This document shows positions 1 through 15,984 of a stretch of DNA of 64,000 nt, one piece after another. Position 1 is the stretch's first letter. Each line of letters starts with the position of its first letter. The DNA lies in assembly GCA_018857735.1 (NCBI GenBank), contig JABMCL010000546.1:62001-126000 (forward strand). The letters run 5' to 3'. Below the pieces are notes generated by a model. The model did not search any database. It worked only from the letters and a program-made list of their open reading frames with translations, and had not been told where the DNA came from. This stretch comes from Alviniconcha marisindica. Its lineage: Eukaryota > Mollusca > Gastropoda > Provannidae. The position numbers and the translations under genes are program-made.

Positions 1-338
1 TATAACCCTGTGCTAGCACACATTACAATTGTTAGGGAATCAGTTCATAAACCAAGAAAAGGTGGACTGAATAGACACACAGCTGACACAAATCAAGTAG
101 AACTAATAAGCAATGACAACATAAGAATTTGCATACTTTTCATGACACAATGAGAATGAACAGAAAAGATTAGCAGCATAAAAATGACTGTGCAGTGACC
201 GATATTGGGAGGTACCAGTAATGTACCAAGAGAACAACTGTGTGGTTACTTACAGCATAATCTCACTTATGTCTCATAGACTAAACAATGTTAGCTACTG
301 ATACTATCATCAACATCATGGTGACAAAGGGAGCTTAC

Positions 339-447
339 CTGCATCGCTGGGTTGTCTCTCATGCCCATGCCCATGATGATGGGGACGAATCGCTCCTGAC
401 CACGAATTTCCCCGCACACTGTAATGCCCTCTAACGCCTTGTCATGG
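339..447 (-). CDS. DIAPH: DIAPH coding exon 8 (DID, last exon in window)
   Basis: 109 nt; completes Gly then HDKALEGITVCGEIRGQ, ERFVPIIMGM and RDNPAMQ. The family segment is ..VLEA.T...E....RF..LL.GL. Donor GTAAGC, phase 0. A degenerate 32-bp tandem array starts within about 10 bp upstream of its acceptor. The next exon must lie beyond base 1, since 1-338 contains no DIAPH match. Confidence 0.93.
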
Positions 448-1156
448 CTGCAGTCACAAACACAGGTAAAAGTTACATGTCCATCACAAATACAGTGAAC
501 AGAGTTACATCTCCACCACAAACACAGTCAACAGAGTTACATCTCCATCACAAACACAGTCAATAGAGTTACATGTCCATCACAAATACAGTCAACAGAT
601 TTTAAATCTCCATCACAAACACAGTCAATACAGTTACATGTCCAGCACACACACACAGTCAACAGTAACATCTCCATCTTACTCACACAGTCAAAAGAGA
701 TACATCTCCATCACAAACACAGTCAATACAGTTACATGTCCATCTCACACACAGTCAGTAGTAACATCTCCATCTCACACACACACACACAGACAAAAGA
801 GATACATCTCCATCATAAACACAGACATCTGAGTTACATCTCCACCATATACAGTCAATACAGTTACATGTCCATCACAAACACAGTCAATACAGTCCAT
901 CAGACACACAATCATAGAGTTACACCACCATCACACACACAGGCAACACAGTTACATCTACATCACACAAACAAACAGTCAAAGGACTACATACAGTCAA
1001 CAGTGTTACATCGCTATCACACACCAAACACAATCAACAGTAGTACATCATATTCATAGTCACACACAGACAAGTGTTACATCACCAACACACACACACA
1101 ATACTGCATCACCAGCACACACATAACCAACAGTTTTACAGTTACAGCACCATCAC

Positions 1157-1197
<41 letters not shown>

Positions 1198-1844
1198 ACA
1201 CACATATACACACACACACACAACCACCACAGAAACATATGGTAGCCACACACAGTCATGGCAACTCCATCACACCTATATAAGTCACATCTCAATGATT
1301 TTTGTGTACACTTTATACCACAATGCACACTTTATCCCACAGTGCACACACTATATGATATATCCCAGAATGCACACTTTAGACCACAATGTGCACACTT
1401 TATCCCACAGTGCACAAAAAAATCCCACAGTCAACACACTTTATCCCAGAGTGGCCACTTTATCCCACAGTGCACATCTTATCCCACAGTGCCCACTTTA
1501 TCCGACAATGCCCACATTTTATCCCTCCTTTGTTTTTCATTCCACACAAATCATGCCCTTTGATGTCTGACAAGCACACACAGCCACCTATCACCACAGT
1601 GATACTCTGTTTTCAGATGTTCAGTAACAGTAACAGTCTAATAATTCACTATTTCATGACAAGCATGCTGTTGCATGAGAACCTGGAACTGAGTAACAAC
1701 CAAATGTGGTCCAAGGTCTCTGAATAACTTGCTATTTCTGACAATGGTTACAGCTAGGTAACTGCCAAAACAAGAGCAAGCAGCATTTATGGCCATAAGT
1801 TCTTAGACTTCTGATGCCCCCACCCCACCCCCAACCTTCCCCCA

Positions 1845-1875
<31 letters not shown>

Positions 1876-1940
1876 TATAAAGCGGTAATTATAGTTATGA
1901 GGTTTGAAACTTCTGACCCCTCACACACAACCCACGGACG

Positions 1941-1973
<33 letters not shown>

Positions 1974-4900
1974 TTTTAAAGTGGTAAGTGGTAATCATAG
2001 TTATGAGGTTTCAAACTTCTGCCCCCTCCCCCCTTCACTGCCTTCCTTGCTGCCAGTACACCCCTCTCCAAAACTGTTGTTGGCCTGCTACATTTTCTTC
2101 CATATTTCTATGTTAAGCTCTTTTTGCCATTAGTATTTTTAGAGACAAACAAAACTGCTACTTGATTATTCTTCAACGGTCAAATTGCAAGAAGCAAGCC
2201 CTGTCCGGCACTCCAGCGCAGGCATGCTACTGCACCAAAAGCATTTTCAGGTGATCCCCCATGTCATTAGCACACGCTGGCAAAGTTCTGGTCAATGGCA
2301 AAAGAAGACAGACTAGGCTTCGGTTATAAAAATCCAGTAAAGTGAAGGATGTGTCTCTGGTGGAGTCTACGTACCTTGTATTTACATGCATGCCAGGTGA
2401 GAGTTACAGTAGGCGACTCAGGTCTTTGTTGTTGTATTTGTGTTATGTATTTCAAGCACTAATTAACTCCCTTGTGTGTTGATTTTCCAGTATGTGAAGC
2501 TTAAAAGTGACGTGGCACCACCTCAGTTTATATGCCAACGGTTCTGGCAGTAAGCATGGCAATAGCCCGTGATATGACTGGTTCGAGTGCCCGCTGGCCT
2601 TGTGGACTGGACTATTACTCAAGTTTGAGGGAGGGGGTTCGCAGCCTTTCAGGGGCAGTCATTTTCTCACATTTATGTGATGTTTTTCAGCCTACTTGCC
2701 AGGGATTTTTCAGGGGCAGTGGATTTGTCACCTCTATGTCATGATGACTTTTAGCCTGGCTTTCAGGGATTTTTCAGGGGCAGTAGGGTTTTTCATTTCT
2801 ACGTCATGACTTTTAGCCTGGCTTGCAGGGATTTTTCAGGGGTAATGGATCTGTCACCTCTATGTCATGATGACTTTTAGCCTGGCTTTCAGGGATATTT
2901 CATGGGCAGTGGATTTGTCACCTCTATGTCATGATGACTTTTAGCCGGGCTTTCAGTGATTTTTCAGGGGTAGTGGGGTTTTCACTTCTACGTCATGACT
3001 TTTAGCCTGGCTTGCAGGGATTTTTCAGGCATAATGGATCTGTCACCTCTATGTCATGATGACTATTAGCCTGGCTTTCAGGGATTTTTCATGGGCAGTG
3101 GATTTGTCACCTCCATGTCATGATGATTTTCAGCCTAGTTGTCAGAAATTTTTCAGTGGCAATGGATCTCTCCTCTTTATGTGTCAATGATTTTCAACCT
3201 GGTTATCAGGAATTTTTGAGGAGGGTTCTCTGGGTAGACAGATTTGCTCTCCCGTTTCTTAGGTAACAGTCCATTCTGGTGTGCTCACAAAATTGCTATC
3301 AAAATAACCACAGGCCTCTGCAGACTGCAGCTTCTTACTGCAGCACCTTGAACTGATTGGAACTAAGTGGGGGGAAAAAACCAACCTATCAAATGATTTC
3401 TCATTGTTACTAGAAAAACAGTTGGATCCCTCATGGCAAATTGCCTCTCTCTTTAAACTACATGTTTAAAACCCTATCCATCACAGTTTGCAGAGACCAC
3501 TACTCTTTTAAAGGCCGCATTTGCTAAAGAAAACACCAACTTGATAAAGGTGAAGAAGCACCTACTAATAGGAATGGGATAAAAATAAAAATAAATGCAA
3601 GACCACACACACTCACAGCAGTTTCTGGGGGGAGGAGGGGATTTATGGTCTAATTTGTTAGAAATTGCGGTTTGAAAGTCACAAAAACACAGATGCCAGT
3701 GTTGCCCTTTTGACCAAGTCCTGGTCATCATGATCACATATGGCATGTGTGACAGCCATGTACATGTCGTTCATGCACTCTCCATTAGTGGGTCTAAAGG
3801 CTCTCCAGTCTGAAGCAAAAGGAGTATTTCCATTGCAAAAAGTATCGACAGACCAACTCTTTCAAGTCTGAAAATAGAAATACTTCCACTGTTTCTGTTT
3901 CCCAGCCCACATGCATCTTTTATTCTTTGACTGGGTCTCCTTCAAGTTTTCGGGTGCTCTTTCTTCAGGGAGTTCCTCTGCATCATCAGTCAGCAGGAAA
4001 AGTATTTCTGCTGCAGAAATGGCATAAAAAATACAACCTCCTTCCTTCCTTTCCTTCCCTGCGGAAAGCCGCAAAAGACGTGGGCACAAAATCTGCGCTA
4101 CTGCTGCATGATCTTTTTCTGCTGCTCAAATTTCACCACCACGTTTCCTAAGGAAATGACTTCTAGCACCATGCCTCCGTTCTTTTACCATTTTGAACTG
4201 TAGCGTGATTTTCAGCCCGGCGCCAGCAGGAAGCAAAACTTACCCATTGGGTGGAACAAGACACATGGCAGCCATTAGCCTGACAGCTTCAAGCATTGTG
4301 GGAGGGTCTGCGGGATCAACTGTTCGCGACAATATCGTTAGTGCCTCCTCGTGATCGAGAATCTGCTTCAGCCCAAACTGTAAAAACAGACAAGACACAC
4401 ACATGCAACGCTCCACCGCATGCAGTCAAGGCTCATGGGCACAGGTCATCTTCAGCCAAACTGGAACAAGAATTCCTCACACTGCTGCTGACCACCCTCC
4501 CTCCCTCACCAAAAGGTATTACTGCACAATTGCCAAAGCCTTATAATAAACCATGTAAACATGGTGGATCCAATTTGCATCCGATCAGGACTGGCTCTGA
4601 AACGTTGGCCAGAATGATTCTTGCACACCAGCTTGCTTACGGACTGGATCAGTTTGGCCAAAACCTAACACAGTCAGCCTGAACCAAAAACCAGATCTGG
4701 GCTGGTTTTGCACAGTATTATGTGTGCTGTCTGTACAAGAACGCAACCGAGAGCGGGCCTGATGACTCCTGCACACCAGCTTGCTTCTGGACCAGATCTG
4801 TTTGGCCCAAACCTGACCAGGCCACCTAGATTGGATCCAGGCCAGTTTTGCACAATATGATCCAGGCCTTTTTTTTTGAGGAATGGAACTGAATCGGGTC

Positions 4901-7900
4901 CGGGAAGTTGGATCCGGCATATTTGATCCGGCCCAATTCTGGCAGCATGCTGGCTGCAGTGGCCTTACCTGGCCGTAACCAAAACACTTCAGAATTGGAT
5001 CCAGCATGTTTACTGGCAAGGCACTCCCACACATTACTTTGATGCTGACCACAACCTAAATGTAAAAACTGAAGATGACCTGAGGTTAAACACAGCAGCA
5101 CAGAAAAGAAAGGGACAAAAACAGTCTGTCTGTCTACTAATTCCTCTTAACTAACAAATTATAACTAACACAAAAGGTGAGGTTCCTGGGGAACATAATG
5201 ATGCTGGCTGATATAATCTGGGAAAATGACAATAACATCCAACACTCACTCTGTTTAGTGTTGCAAAACAATCTCCATGCTCCCAAAAGTGCATATTTAT
5301 ATAACTACAGGACCAACAGTAACAACATAAAAAAAAAAAAATTAAAAAAAAAGTTCAAAAATCAATACACCCAACCTCATTTCTACCCCTAACATGAAAC
5401 CGAGTTTAACACTGTTCCAAATCATTTAAATAAGAAAAGGAAAAAAACAAAAACGTAAAGGTAATATAAACGTTGCCTGCTTGTCACACATGTTGACTTA
5501 ATTCAGTTCAGTTTCAAAGATTTACTCTGTTGTTTACATGAGACTGTGAGGAAAGGAAAGCTGGACACCAAAGACTGAAGCAGACTGAAGCACAGAAAGA
5601 ACAGCAGACATGTGCATACTGAAATGAAGGACGGGAAAATGAGCGGAAAGAACTCCCACTCACCTTGTTGTTCATGTAGGCCTTCAAGCACCGCACGCAT
5701 TCGTATGTACTCCTCCTCTCAGTTTTACTGGAAAAAACCATCAACACGCAAAAATTCAAAAAATGGCCTGGCGATTGCTTATATTCATATAAAACGTAAA
5801 CGATGTTCCTGACCAATACACCAATAAAACAAAAACCAGACAAGTTCTAATTATGTTGAAAGTCGCTTGCTTCTGGTATTGCAAGTAACATTACAACTTC
5901 TAGTTCCTCTCAGTTATATTTAGATCACTTTGACTCAGCCTTATGTTACAACACAAACATGCAAGCAGTCAGGCAAATGCACATACATACCAAATGAAAA
6001 GATGTATCAACTCAAGGTATGCCATTTTGCTGGTAATATTTCAGCAAATGCAATTGTCATAATACCTATATGCTGTGTACACATACGTACATGTACACAC
6101 ACACACACTAAAAGAGTTTGAAAAGTTTAAATACTAATTCATAAAATTACCACTCCAGTATTTCAATGTAAAACCAATATGCTGAATGCTTAATATTTAG
6201 CACCCCCATGCAAGACTTCACAAATTTAAGCACAATAACAATATAGGTAGATAAAAAAATAAAAAAAATAAAATTAAAATAATACAACAAAATAAATAAA
6301 CTACACTTGAAAAAAGGTCACAATTTGGGATACACTGACAAGTTTGGCACTTAGGACTAATAACAAAGTAGCAACCAAAGTTGGGGGAAAGCGTGTCCAA
6401 GGAGTATATCATGCAGTAGCACTTTGTGGACATTTACTAATGGTATACACTCCTTCGCTAAGTTCTTGCTGGACTAATAGCCGGTGGTCATAATTCTACT
6501 TCTACACACATCCATCAAATCAAAACACCATAAATACTCTTTTAAACTAAAAGACCCAAACACACACAAAAAAATCCAATACCGTCTGGATGACATGTAA
6601 GTCCTGAAAGATCAAATTTGTCCCATTAGAAAGGCTTTAGCAAAGGGCTGAGGCAATGTTTTAACAGCAATAAAGTCAGTTTGTTATCAGGGAGGGTGTG
6701 GTGCTGGAGGAGGGGGAGAAGGAGGAGACAAAGGAAGAGATGGAGGAGGAGGAAGATCATGAAGAGGAAGAAGTGGGACGAAAGGCAACGAATACTGCAA
6801 TATCGTTACTGCCAGAATGAAGGCAAAGCTGTTAAGGGTGAAATCATTACTGCTTGGTTTTGGTGAAGCATCCTCCCTCTTGAAAAATAAAACCGTTTTG
6901 TAGAAGGAGGATCACCAAAGTGTTGTTTTTTTAGTGTTAACTCTTCTTGCACACAGCCTGCCTGGTGTCTCTGTTCCCTATGTGTCAGTGTTATGTATGT
7001 CAAGAACTACATGCTTGGGTCACAGCTTCACACAGACCATGTCACAGAATTGTTTTATGGCTTCCTGGGCACACAAGTTTGTGTAATATCTGGTGCAAGT
7101 GAAAAGTTGAATCAAAGACCAATCTAAAAAAAATAAAAAATAAAAAATGCAATGATAATTAGATAAAGTACTATAACATTAACAATCTCATAACAGAGTA
7201 ATAAAAAAAAAGACCACTCTAAAAAACAAAAACATGCAATGATAATTAGATCAAGTAACAGAGTAATCAAAAAAGACCACTCTCAGATTTTTTGATTTTT
7301 TTTTAAATGCAATGATAATCAGATCAAGTACTATATCAATCTCATAACAGAGTAATAAAAAAAGAGCACTCTATAAAAATATACTCTCTTTTTTAAATGC
7401 AATGATAATTACATAGAGTACTATAACAATCATTGTAACAGAGTAATCAAAAAAGACCACTCTAATTTTTTTTTTATATTTTTCAAAAAATGCAACGATA
7501 ATTAGATAAAGTACTATAACAATCTCATAACAGAGTAATCAAAACCTTGTCCGTCATGTGACACTAACAGTTACACAGCCAAGGTTGATGTTACAGGAAA
7601 TACTCAACAACACCACAGTCAGCAGGATCAGATCTTTGGTTTATTTATTGTTTTTCTGCATGAATGTTGCTCTGTCACTACAGATTTTGGGACCACAGGT
7701 CGAGTAAAATCAGAGGTATGGCAAGGCATCGGATGAATGAACATGTATTACTGTTATAAGTGACAGCTGTGCCCTGAAGATGACATTTTTACAGCCAGCA
7801 CGCATGATTTGCTCTCTTCGTTTATGGTCTAGCATGATGACATTTGTGACCCAAAAAATCAAAGGAAGAAGTAAAACAGAAAACCACAGAAACCATAAAT

Positions 7901-10019
7901 GGAAAAACAAAATGCATTACATTTTTTTTTTTTAATGTAAGATGCCCAGAGGATCCATTATGTAATTTTCAGTGCAAAACATGGAACTGAGCACATTCAT
8001 AAACATTATACATATATGTACACATGATCTGAAGTGCACAGAAGAATACACTTTTCTTCAGTGATCACCAACACCCAATGGGACCTATGAAGAAAGACCT
8101 ACTGCCTGTTCTACATTAAAAGTTTCAGAAGCAAGTAATGCCTGCCTCTCTGCTGACGTCATGGTGGACAGAGGTCCACTGCCGGTGGATGCATTGTTGG
8201 ATTTTCACTCTCAGATCGCTGCGAAAGGCATTGCTCTCTCTCACCACACTATCAGGTCTTCTTTAATTCATTCAGCCCCTACTCCTGTACAACCTACGGA
8301 CGCCTTAGTATGGTTGCCAGCCCCTGTGCATAGAGCCCATGGGTGTCAAACCCCATTTGCAAGAAACTGGTTTGCCGTTCCAAAAGATGCATATTTTTGA
8401 GCAAAGGCATGCTCCTACATCGGCATTTCCTTTGCCAAGGTGTGTTTAAACGGTGCCTACAAAATTTGCTGATTACTCTCATTTCTTGTGCATTTTTGTC
8501 ATCAGTATCAGCTCGTGAAAGTGTCTGATGGCATGGCGAATTCTGGACTAGAACTGTGGCTATGAGGACAGCAATTTTGATCCAGATATTGAAGATCTAA
8601 GGTTACAACTGAACCAAATATATATAACTGCAAATCACCAGCGGTAAACCAATGAACTGACTGAACCTCATCCACCGACATCGACCCACATTTTTCACCA
8701 TTGTCCACAGTATGTCTTTTATTTAGCAGTATAAATCATCTGAATATAAAGTGAGTGCAATCCAGCTTGTACACAATAAGCAGTTGTCTGTTTTCAATAA
8801 GCATGTGAATCTGGGAGAAGACCTGCAAGTCCTTTGAAAGTTACAATTAATTCCTGTTGTCTCTTGATTCTGCACAAGCACTCCATGTCCCATTCTGTTT
8901 CAGAAACCACCACCTCCCAGTTTAATCCAGGGGTTTTCTCAGCTATCTCTCAGTTCCTCTTCACGTTAGTAAACTTGATAGCCATTAAACCAGGAGTTAG
9001 ATGGGGGGAGATGAAAAACCTTTTACGTTACTATTAGAAAACCCAAAACAGTTATTTAAGTAAGCATCTTTCACCATACCAGCCCAAAGTCCTACTAAGC
9101 TCTCTTCTGAGGAAGAAAGATAAACCCTCATCAATTTTAAATCCAAAAAGAACAACAGCAACAAATCGATAAAAAACGTATAATGTTAAAAAAATACTGG
9201 AATACATTCTGCTCCGACAGCACACTTACTAAACCTCTACTGGGTATCGGCACTGAGATTCAACTGGAAAACTGCAAACATCATCATCTCATGACAGTCA
9301 AACAGGGCCACTGTTTGCAAAGTGTATGCACCTGAACATAGTCCTTCATTTAACACTGGAAAGAACACTAACTGAAATGGAACCATTCATCATTCATCAG
9401 AATCAATGCATGCATATTCACACACACACATAAAAAGAAAAGAACATCGATCCCCTTTTACTTTTGGTCTCCCTGGAACAGCAAGAGTGGAAACAGCATT
9501 CCCAAACTTCAGATAAACACATGCATACACAGATTTATCCGCACTGCAATAACAAAGAGATGACTGCACTACGTGCACTTTACAGTATTTCAATTCTAGT
9601 GCTAGACTGAATACGTACTTATCACAGCAGTAGGTCAAGTTCCTCAAGATTGCATTCAGCCCTTTCTCGCCAAAGTCTATCACCCAGCTGAAACATTGCA
9701 TGGAAGAAACACTCATAGTCAGTCCAACACATGGACATGTGGACACGTACTATCCTAAGAGTCCATCATGACCAAGTAAAACAATTCAAAGATCTTGTGG
9801 GCAACAATGAAACAAAAACATCTTGGGGGAACCACATGTGTTTAATGTTTTCTTGTTAGGGCTTGTGAGCAGTCAGAAGATAAACTCAAAAGCTACACCG
9901 CTTGGATCAAAACGTTGGCAGGCAACTAGGTGTATGAGTACAGTCGTAATGTATGTGTACGGTGTGTGTGCGTGCGTGCATGCGTGTGTACATGCATGCA
10001 TGTGTAGTTGTGTGTGTGT

Positions 10020-10056
<37 letters not shown>

Positions 10057-10262
10057 TGGGGGGAGTGTATGCATGCATGTGTATGTGTGCATGCATGTGT
10101 GTGTGTTCACACATGTATGTGTGCATGCATGCGTGTGTGTTCACACATATATATGTGGGTTGCATGCATTGCGTGTGTGTTGCATGCATGCATGACTGTG
10201 AGAGTGTGAGAGTATGGGGTGCATATATGCAAGTACATGTGTGTATACTGCAAACTTAGACA

Positions 10263-10316
<54 letters not shown>

Positions 10317-11157
10317 CCTTACCTGACAGGTTTACTGGTGAGAGAGACTCTAAGTGATTCCAGCACCCGAAGACGTCTCTCGCCTTTTAAGTCCGGGTTT
10401 CTCAACTCTTGGACAAACGACTGGGGACTGTCGAGCTCACCACCTCGAGGCTGCAGGTTGAGAAGAAGAAAAAACAATTATACAAAAGTACATTATTACA
10501 GCTACACATGGCTGAACAGGATTCCTAAATTTAATGAGAAGATACTCGAGAGTACATACGTCTCACTACAAAATGCATGCATGCATGAGCTGTGCATGCG
10601 TGCACACGCCTGTGCGCGCGCACACGTATCAATACACAGCATCAGGTACAAAACGGTGGAATGATACTGCCAGTGCTAACTTACCTTGGCGGCCCCTTTG
10701 ATGTGCATGCTGAGCATGTTGCGCTTGAAGCCCATGTCCCTGGCTCGCAGTGGGGCTTTCTTCTCTTCTGTCAGGTTCATATCATCCTGAAATGTCAGTC
10801 AATGTGACAAAGTTAATACACAAATATAATAGTCAATGTGGCAAAGTTAATAGTTTAATACACAAATACAATATACAATGTCCAATACAACGGGCAGTCT
10901 CAGTTTGTAGTCAACTTCATAAATTGGGACCCTACACTGATTCAACTGAAGCAACCTCTGCAAACCAATTGGTAAAGTTCTCTAAGCACGCAAAGTGGGA
11001 CTCTTGTCTGTGCTATCATCAACTTAAAGCAGACCCCAGGTAAGGAAGCTACACAGGCCTGACTGACAGGAATTGAATTACAAAACAAACAAACACATAA
11101 GCAAAGACAAAGAAAGAAAGAAAAACATCACACACACACATAAACACAGACACACAT

Positions 11158-11193
<36 letters not shown>

Positions 11194-13749
11194 ACACACA
11201 TGTGACATACACACAAAGCACCTTTTTTTTTAAAGATCCATGGTCTAGTTTTAATGTTAAATGCTGATGTTTGAAAGTTGCAAAAACACATCCGCAAATG
11301 CAGCCATTCTGATGAAGTGAGTGACCTCATAAACAGGGCAGGCATTTAAGGCAGAGGTGTACAGTAGAGCCAACCTTTCCTTGCTCTTCATTGATAGTAA
11401 AGTAACATGGCTGTACCCTGAGGAGCTCAAATTTGAAGTTAAAAAAAAAAAAAGCACTTCCACTGCAGGAGGTTTTTTTTGGGGGGTTAAGAAGAAAAGA
11501 AAAAAGCCTGCAAATTGGGGGCGGGGGCTGGGGGGGGCAAAGAGATAGCACATTTTCTAGGGGGGGGGCAAGACATAGCACATTTTCTATTTTCAGGCCA
11601 GTCTGCAGGTTCACTCTGTGTTCCCTTTAACATGTGATGGGCCAGTATGGAAGATGATGGTCGCTAACCACCAGCATAGTGATTGCACCTGTAGTCCTAG
11701 GCTGTGCTCCCCTGGCTACTAGCACACTGGGATTCTGGCATGGCTTAATCCTGACCATTCTTTCACAGTACAGCTAACCAGCTGTACAGGTAAAATAGGG
11801 ACTATGGGAAAAAACAGGGATAACCCTTAGAGGTGTTAGTTTTGCCCCCCACACCGTACCCAGTGCCCATCTCACCCCTGCTACTTATAGTTACAGGTAA
11901 AATAGGGACTATGGGAAAAAACAGGGATAACCCTTAGAGGTGTTAGTTTTGCCCCCCACTCCCTTCCCAGTGCCCATCTCACCCCTGCTACTTATAGTGT
12001 CCCCTCCCACCCCACCCATGCTAGTGTCCATTCTGTTGGCAACCACACCCCCATCACTGACTGTGGGTAGCTGGGTAGGCCTTCAGATGATTCAGGAATA
12101 CTTCATTTGTATGCAAGCAGCTTGGGACAAGGACCAAAAAGGACTCAGATGATGCTTGTTCCGATAAAAGCAAGGACACAAACAATAATGCTTGTTCCAA
12201 TAAAAGCAAGGACACAATCAGTAAAGGGTGTCTGCTCTAATCAAAACAACTTCTCGTCAAAGGTTATAATTAATGGACATTAAATGTCTAGGCCTGAGTG
12301 ACTTTGCCCGTAACAGTCCAATGTTGAAACAACAAAAATTAATGATGTCTCAATCTAAATATTTAATCATTATAATATCATTCTGGTAGTGGTGATAGTG
12401 ACTGAAGCTACAAAATACAGGCCTCTACTCAGACCCCCCAACCTCATGAGATTTTGGTCACTGTCTGTACCACAAATGTGGCACAGGCTGTTGAACTGTT
12501 TAACCTCTTCCCTGCCCTCAGGAGCACATGTGGTGTCCTTGAAAAGTGCTTCCTGTACGCCTCTAAGGCATAGTTACACATCCTTCTACTTGAGTTCAGA
12601 GTTTCCATGCATTCTCATGTGTGATCCGGCAAGGTTCCCCAAACGACTGTTTCTGGTTATCTGCGCCTCTCTTTAAATAATAAGACTACTCTTGGAAGGA
12701 AACCAGTGCACCTGCCATGCAAACGCTTTGGCAGGAAATGAGCTAACCAACCAAATCTTGACAAGATATGCTGGCAGAGAACAGTGAACATGCAGGACCA
12801 GATTATCACAAAATGAACACACCTACACTGCCTATAATATTTAATACATGTGCTGCAGCTCCAGTAGGCACCGACAGCCCAGCCCCAGTGGTAGCTAAGA
12901 ATAGACTTGATGCTGAAGGCTGCATGGCCATCCGTTGCCCTAACCCTGCTCTACATGCTACAGAAGAAACCAACTTGGCGGGAAATCTGCTATGTTCTTT
13001 TGGGTTTATCGCAGGCAACAGGGGTAAATACAGGGCTAGAGGATGGCTGTTCTTAGACCTTCTGCTCTAGTATCCCCAAATTCACAGGACCCTGTGGCAT
13101 TGGCAGTAAAGTGCAAAGGACAGCATTGGGCACACACCCCACCCCTCCCCAGAATACTACTGTACTACTGTAGCCCCACCCTTCCAGCTTAACTCACACA
13201 ACACAACACTCGCCCGGACACCTTAGTCTAAACATTGATTGTAGATAAACAAGCAAGTATTTGCCAACAACTGTGGAAACTTGAATGCCGCCTGTGTTGG
13301 TAATAGGCTCGAGAAAAGGGAATTCTGGTGGCCACGTTTTAGCACTCAGTGAATTTAGACACTAGGAGTCTGCAGAAAAAGACGAAGAAAAAAGAAAAGA
13401 AAAAACTGTTCTCTCCCTCTCTCTCCGTGTTTAGTGTTAGTGCAAACAATCAAGTTTATGTGACGTGAGAGACACGGACGCAAAAACTTCTCTTGAACTG
13501 TAATGTGCAATTACCTGCTGCAGTGGCAGCAGGATAAAGATTAGGAGCTTTTATTGCTTGATAAAGCTTAAAAGCAAGTAGTGCTGCAAGGATAACAAGT
13601 GGTGGCAGAGTGTGTGAATGTGTGCGTGTGTGAAGAGGGGTGGGTGGGGTTGTGGAGGAAGGAATAGATCTACCAAATCTCTCTTGTTGTTGTTGTTGTG
13701 TGTGCACGCGTGCACACATGTGTGTGTGTGTGCATGTGCATGTTCTATT

Positions 13750-13788
<39 letters not shown>

Positions 13789-13909
13789 CAGAGAGAGATG
13801 GTGTGTGTCAGTGTGTTTGCGTGCATGTTTGTGTGTGTGTGTGTGTGTGTGCATGTGTGTTCTATTTGTGTTTGTTTGTTGGTGTGTTGGTGTTGTTTTG
13901 TTGTTGTTG

Positions 13910-13964
<55 letters not shown>

Positions 13965-14945
13965 GTAGTGTGTGTTTTAGTTTGTGTGTGTGTTTTAGTT
14001 TGTGTTTTAGTGTGTGTGTGTGCGTGCATGCGTGTGTCGTGATTGTGTGTGTGTGTGGGAGCGGAGACAGAGAGAGGCCGCCGAGTTTCTCTTTAAATAC
14101 TGATCCTACAATGCCACGAATAGCTTTCTCCGCACATCTGCAGGCACGCTGAGCAAGCCATTGTATTTGCAGCAGCGTGGATCCATACTACCGCTCACCA
14201 TCACCACCACCACAACCACCCCCGTCGTCATTTCCTCTTGTACAGGCGTGCAGAGATACACCTCCCTTCTCCTTAGCCCCTGATCACATGACACAGTGCA
14301 CTTCTCAGCAAACCCCCACACAGTGACACTGTCTGGCCGAGCCGCTTTGCCTGTTCTCAAGGGTGCAAGTCTATACCCGTTCTCAGACTGCATCAGCTGC
14401 GCTCTCTGGCTCGCGTAGGCGTGGCACTCGGCACGTGCCACACGGCGCCTGGCTAGGTGGTGTTTATCATTATCAGTGTTGTAAAGGTCTCCTTCCCACC
14501 TAGCAATCTGGCCAGCCCCTTAGCAAAGCAGGGATCAAGTGGCCCCTCAATTATGCAAAGCGACGCTACACCACTACAAAAGCCAGGTGACTGAAGAGTT
14601 ATATAAGCCCAACCAGTGTGGTGGCGTTAATTAGGCCACAGACACGCCCTCCCGTCCCCCTTTGGGACTTCTGAAGTTCCCATCAGTACGCCTCGGCAAC
14701 GGTTAACGACAGTCAGCGTTGAACACCGCGTCCACCAACTATCTAACCCCGTACTTGTACACAGCATTTCATGTCCTGTGGCCCAGGCCGGTGATGCGGA
14801 ACGGCTACGATCGATGTTCCAAGCCATGCCCGAGGGAATGAGTTTGCATGCAGGTCATTCTTTTTTTGAATACACTCCGACACGAGGTTACAGGATCTAT
14901 GGCACGAAAAATGTCTGCAAAACTCAACGCAACCAAATAGTAAGA

Positions 14946-15011
<66 letters not shown>

Positions 15012-15788
15012 ATATATATATATACACCCTCTTTTCTTTTCTTCTTCTTCAGGTTTTCTCCACTCTCTAAACAATTACCCAAAGAACAGTCTCCCGCCTG
15101 GTTTATATGATGATGATGAAGTGATGCTTAATGTCCTCAGATGTCAGTTGACATATTAGGGACAAGATGAGACCAATGCCGAAGCATGGTTCAATAATTC
15201 TTTACGTCCACGGAAACCAGAAGGCTCGTTAGGACGGACAGCTCAGGACGGCCGCCTCGATTCTCACACAGCTCGTGAGCCCTGCCTGGTTTAGAGTCTC
15301 CCGTCTGGTTTTTATCCTTGCCGGTACGTAGGGGACTGTGTAGGAGGTCAGGGACACTCTTGTTCAGCATTATGTCCTAAATGAGAACTGAGTCAAACTC
15401 ATGACGCACGAACTGGACCAACGGGGACGGGTACATTCTTAATGCATTACATTTTTATTTATTTTTTTATACAGGCAATGGCGTGCGTGCGTGTGATAAT
15501 TGAAAAAAAAAAAAAAAATCCCTCTACCCCTTCCCCCCTTCACTGGCGTGGTAGGCAGGGGCGATGTACCAGGGTGAACGCGTGTGCGTCAGAACGCTGC
15601 GCGGTGCAATCAGTAATGACTTCCATGTTCCCACCCACTTCCCCCACTAGCTTACTTTGGCGTAAATCATTACTCATTACACTGTAGCAAAGGGAGGGGG
15701 GCGGGCGGGTGGGGGGGTGGGGGAGGGGAGTCAGGAAGAAGGCGTAACCTTCCCAAATCTCGTCTCTCACAGCGCCAGATCCACTGAA

Positions 15789-15835
<47 letters not shown>

Positions 15836-15922
15836 CTCAGGAGCTGTGTGAAAGTCGAGGTGGACGTCCTGGGCTCCCGTCCCTAATAAACCTACGGTTT
15901 CTGTGGACGTAAAGCAACACTT

Positions 15923-15984
<62 letters not shown>

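Noticed and set aside
8161..8400. 79-codon ORF in DIAPH intron 5
   Set aside because: No recognisable family, no splice signals in phase; length is within chance expectation.
12768..13070. 100-codon ORF in DIAPH intron 2
   Set aside because: No family resemblance and no splice context; probably chance or old repeat.
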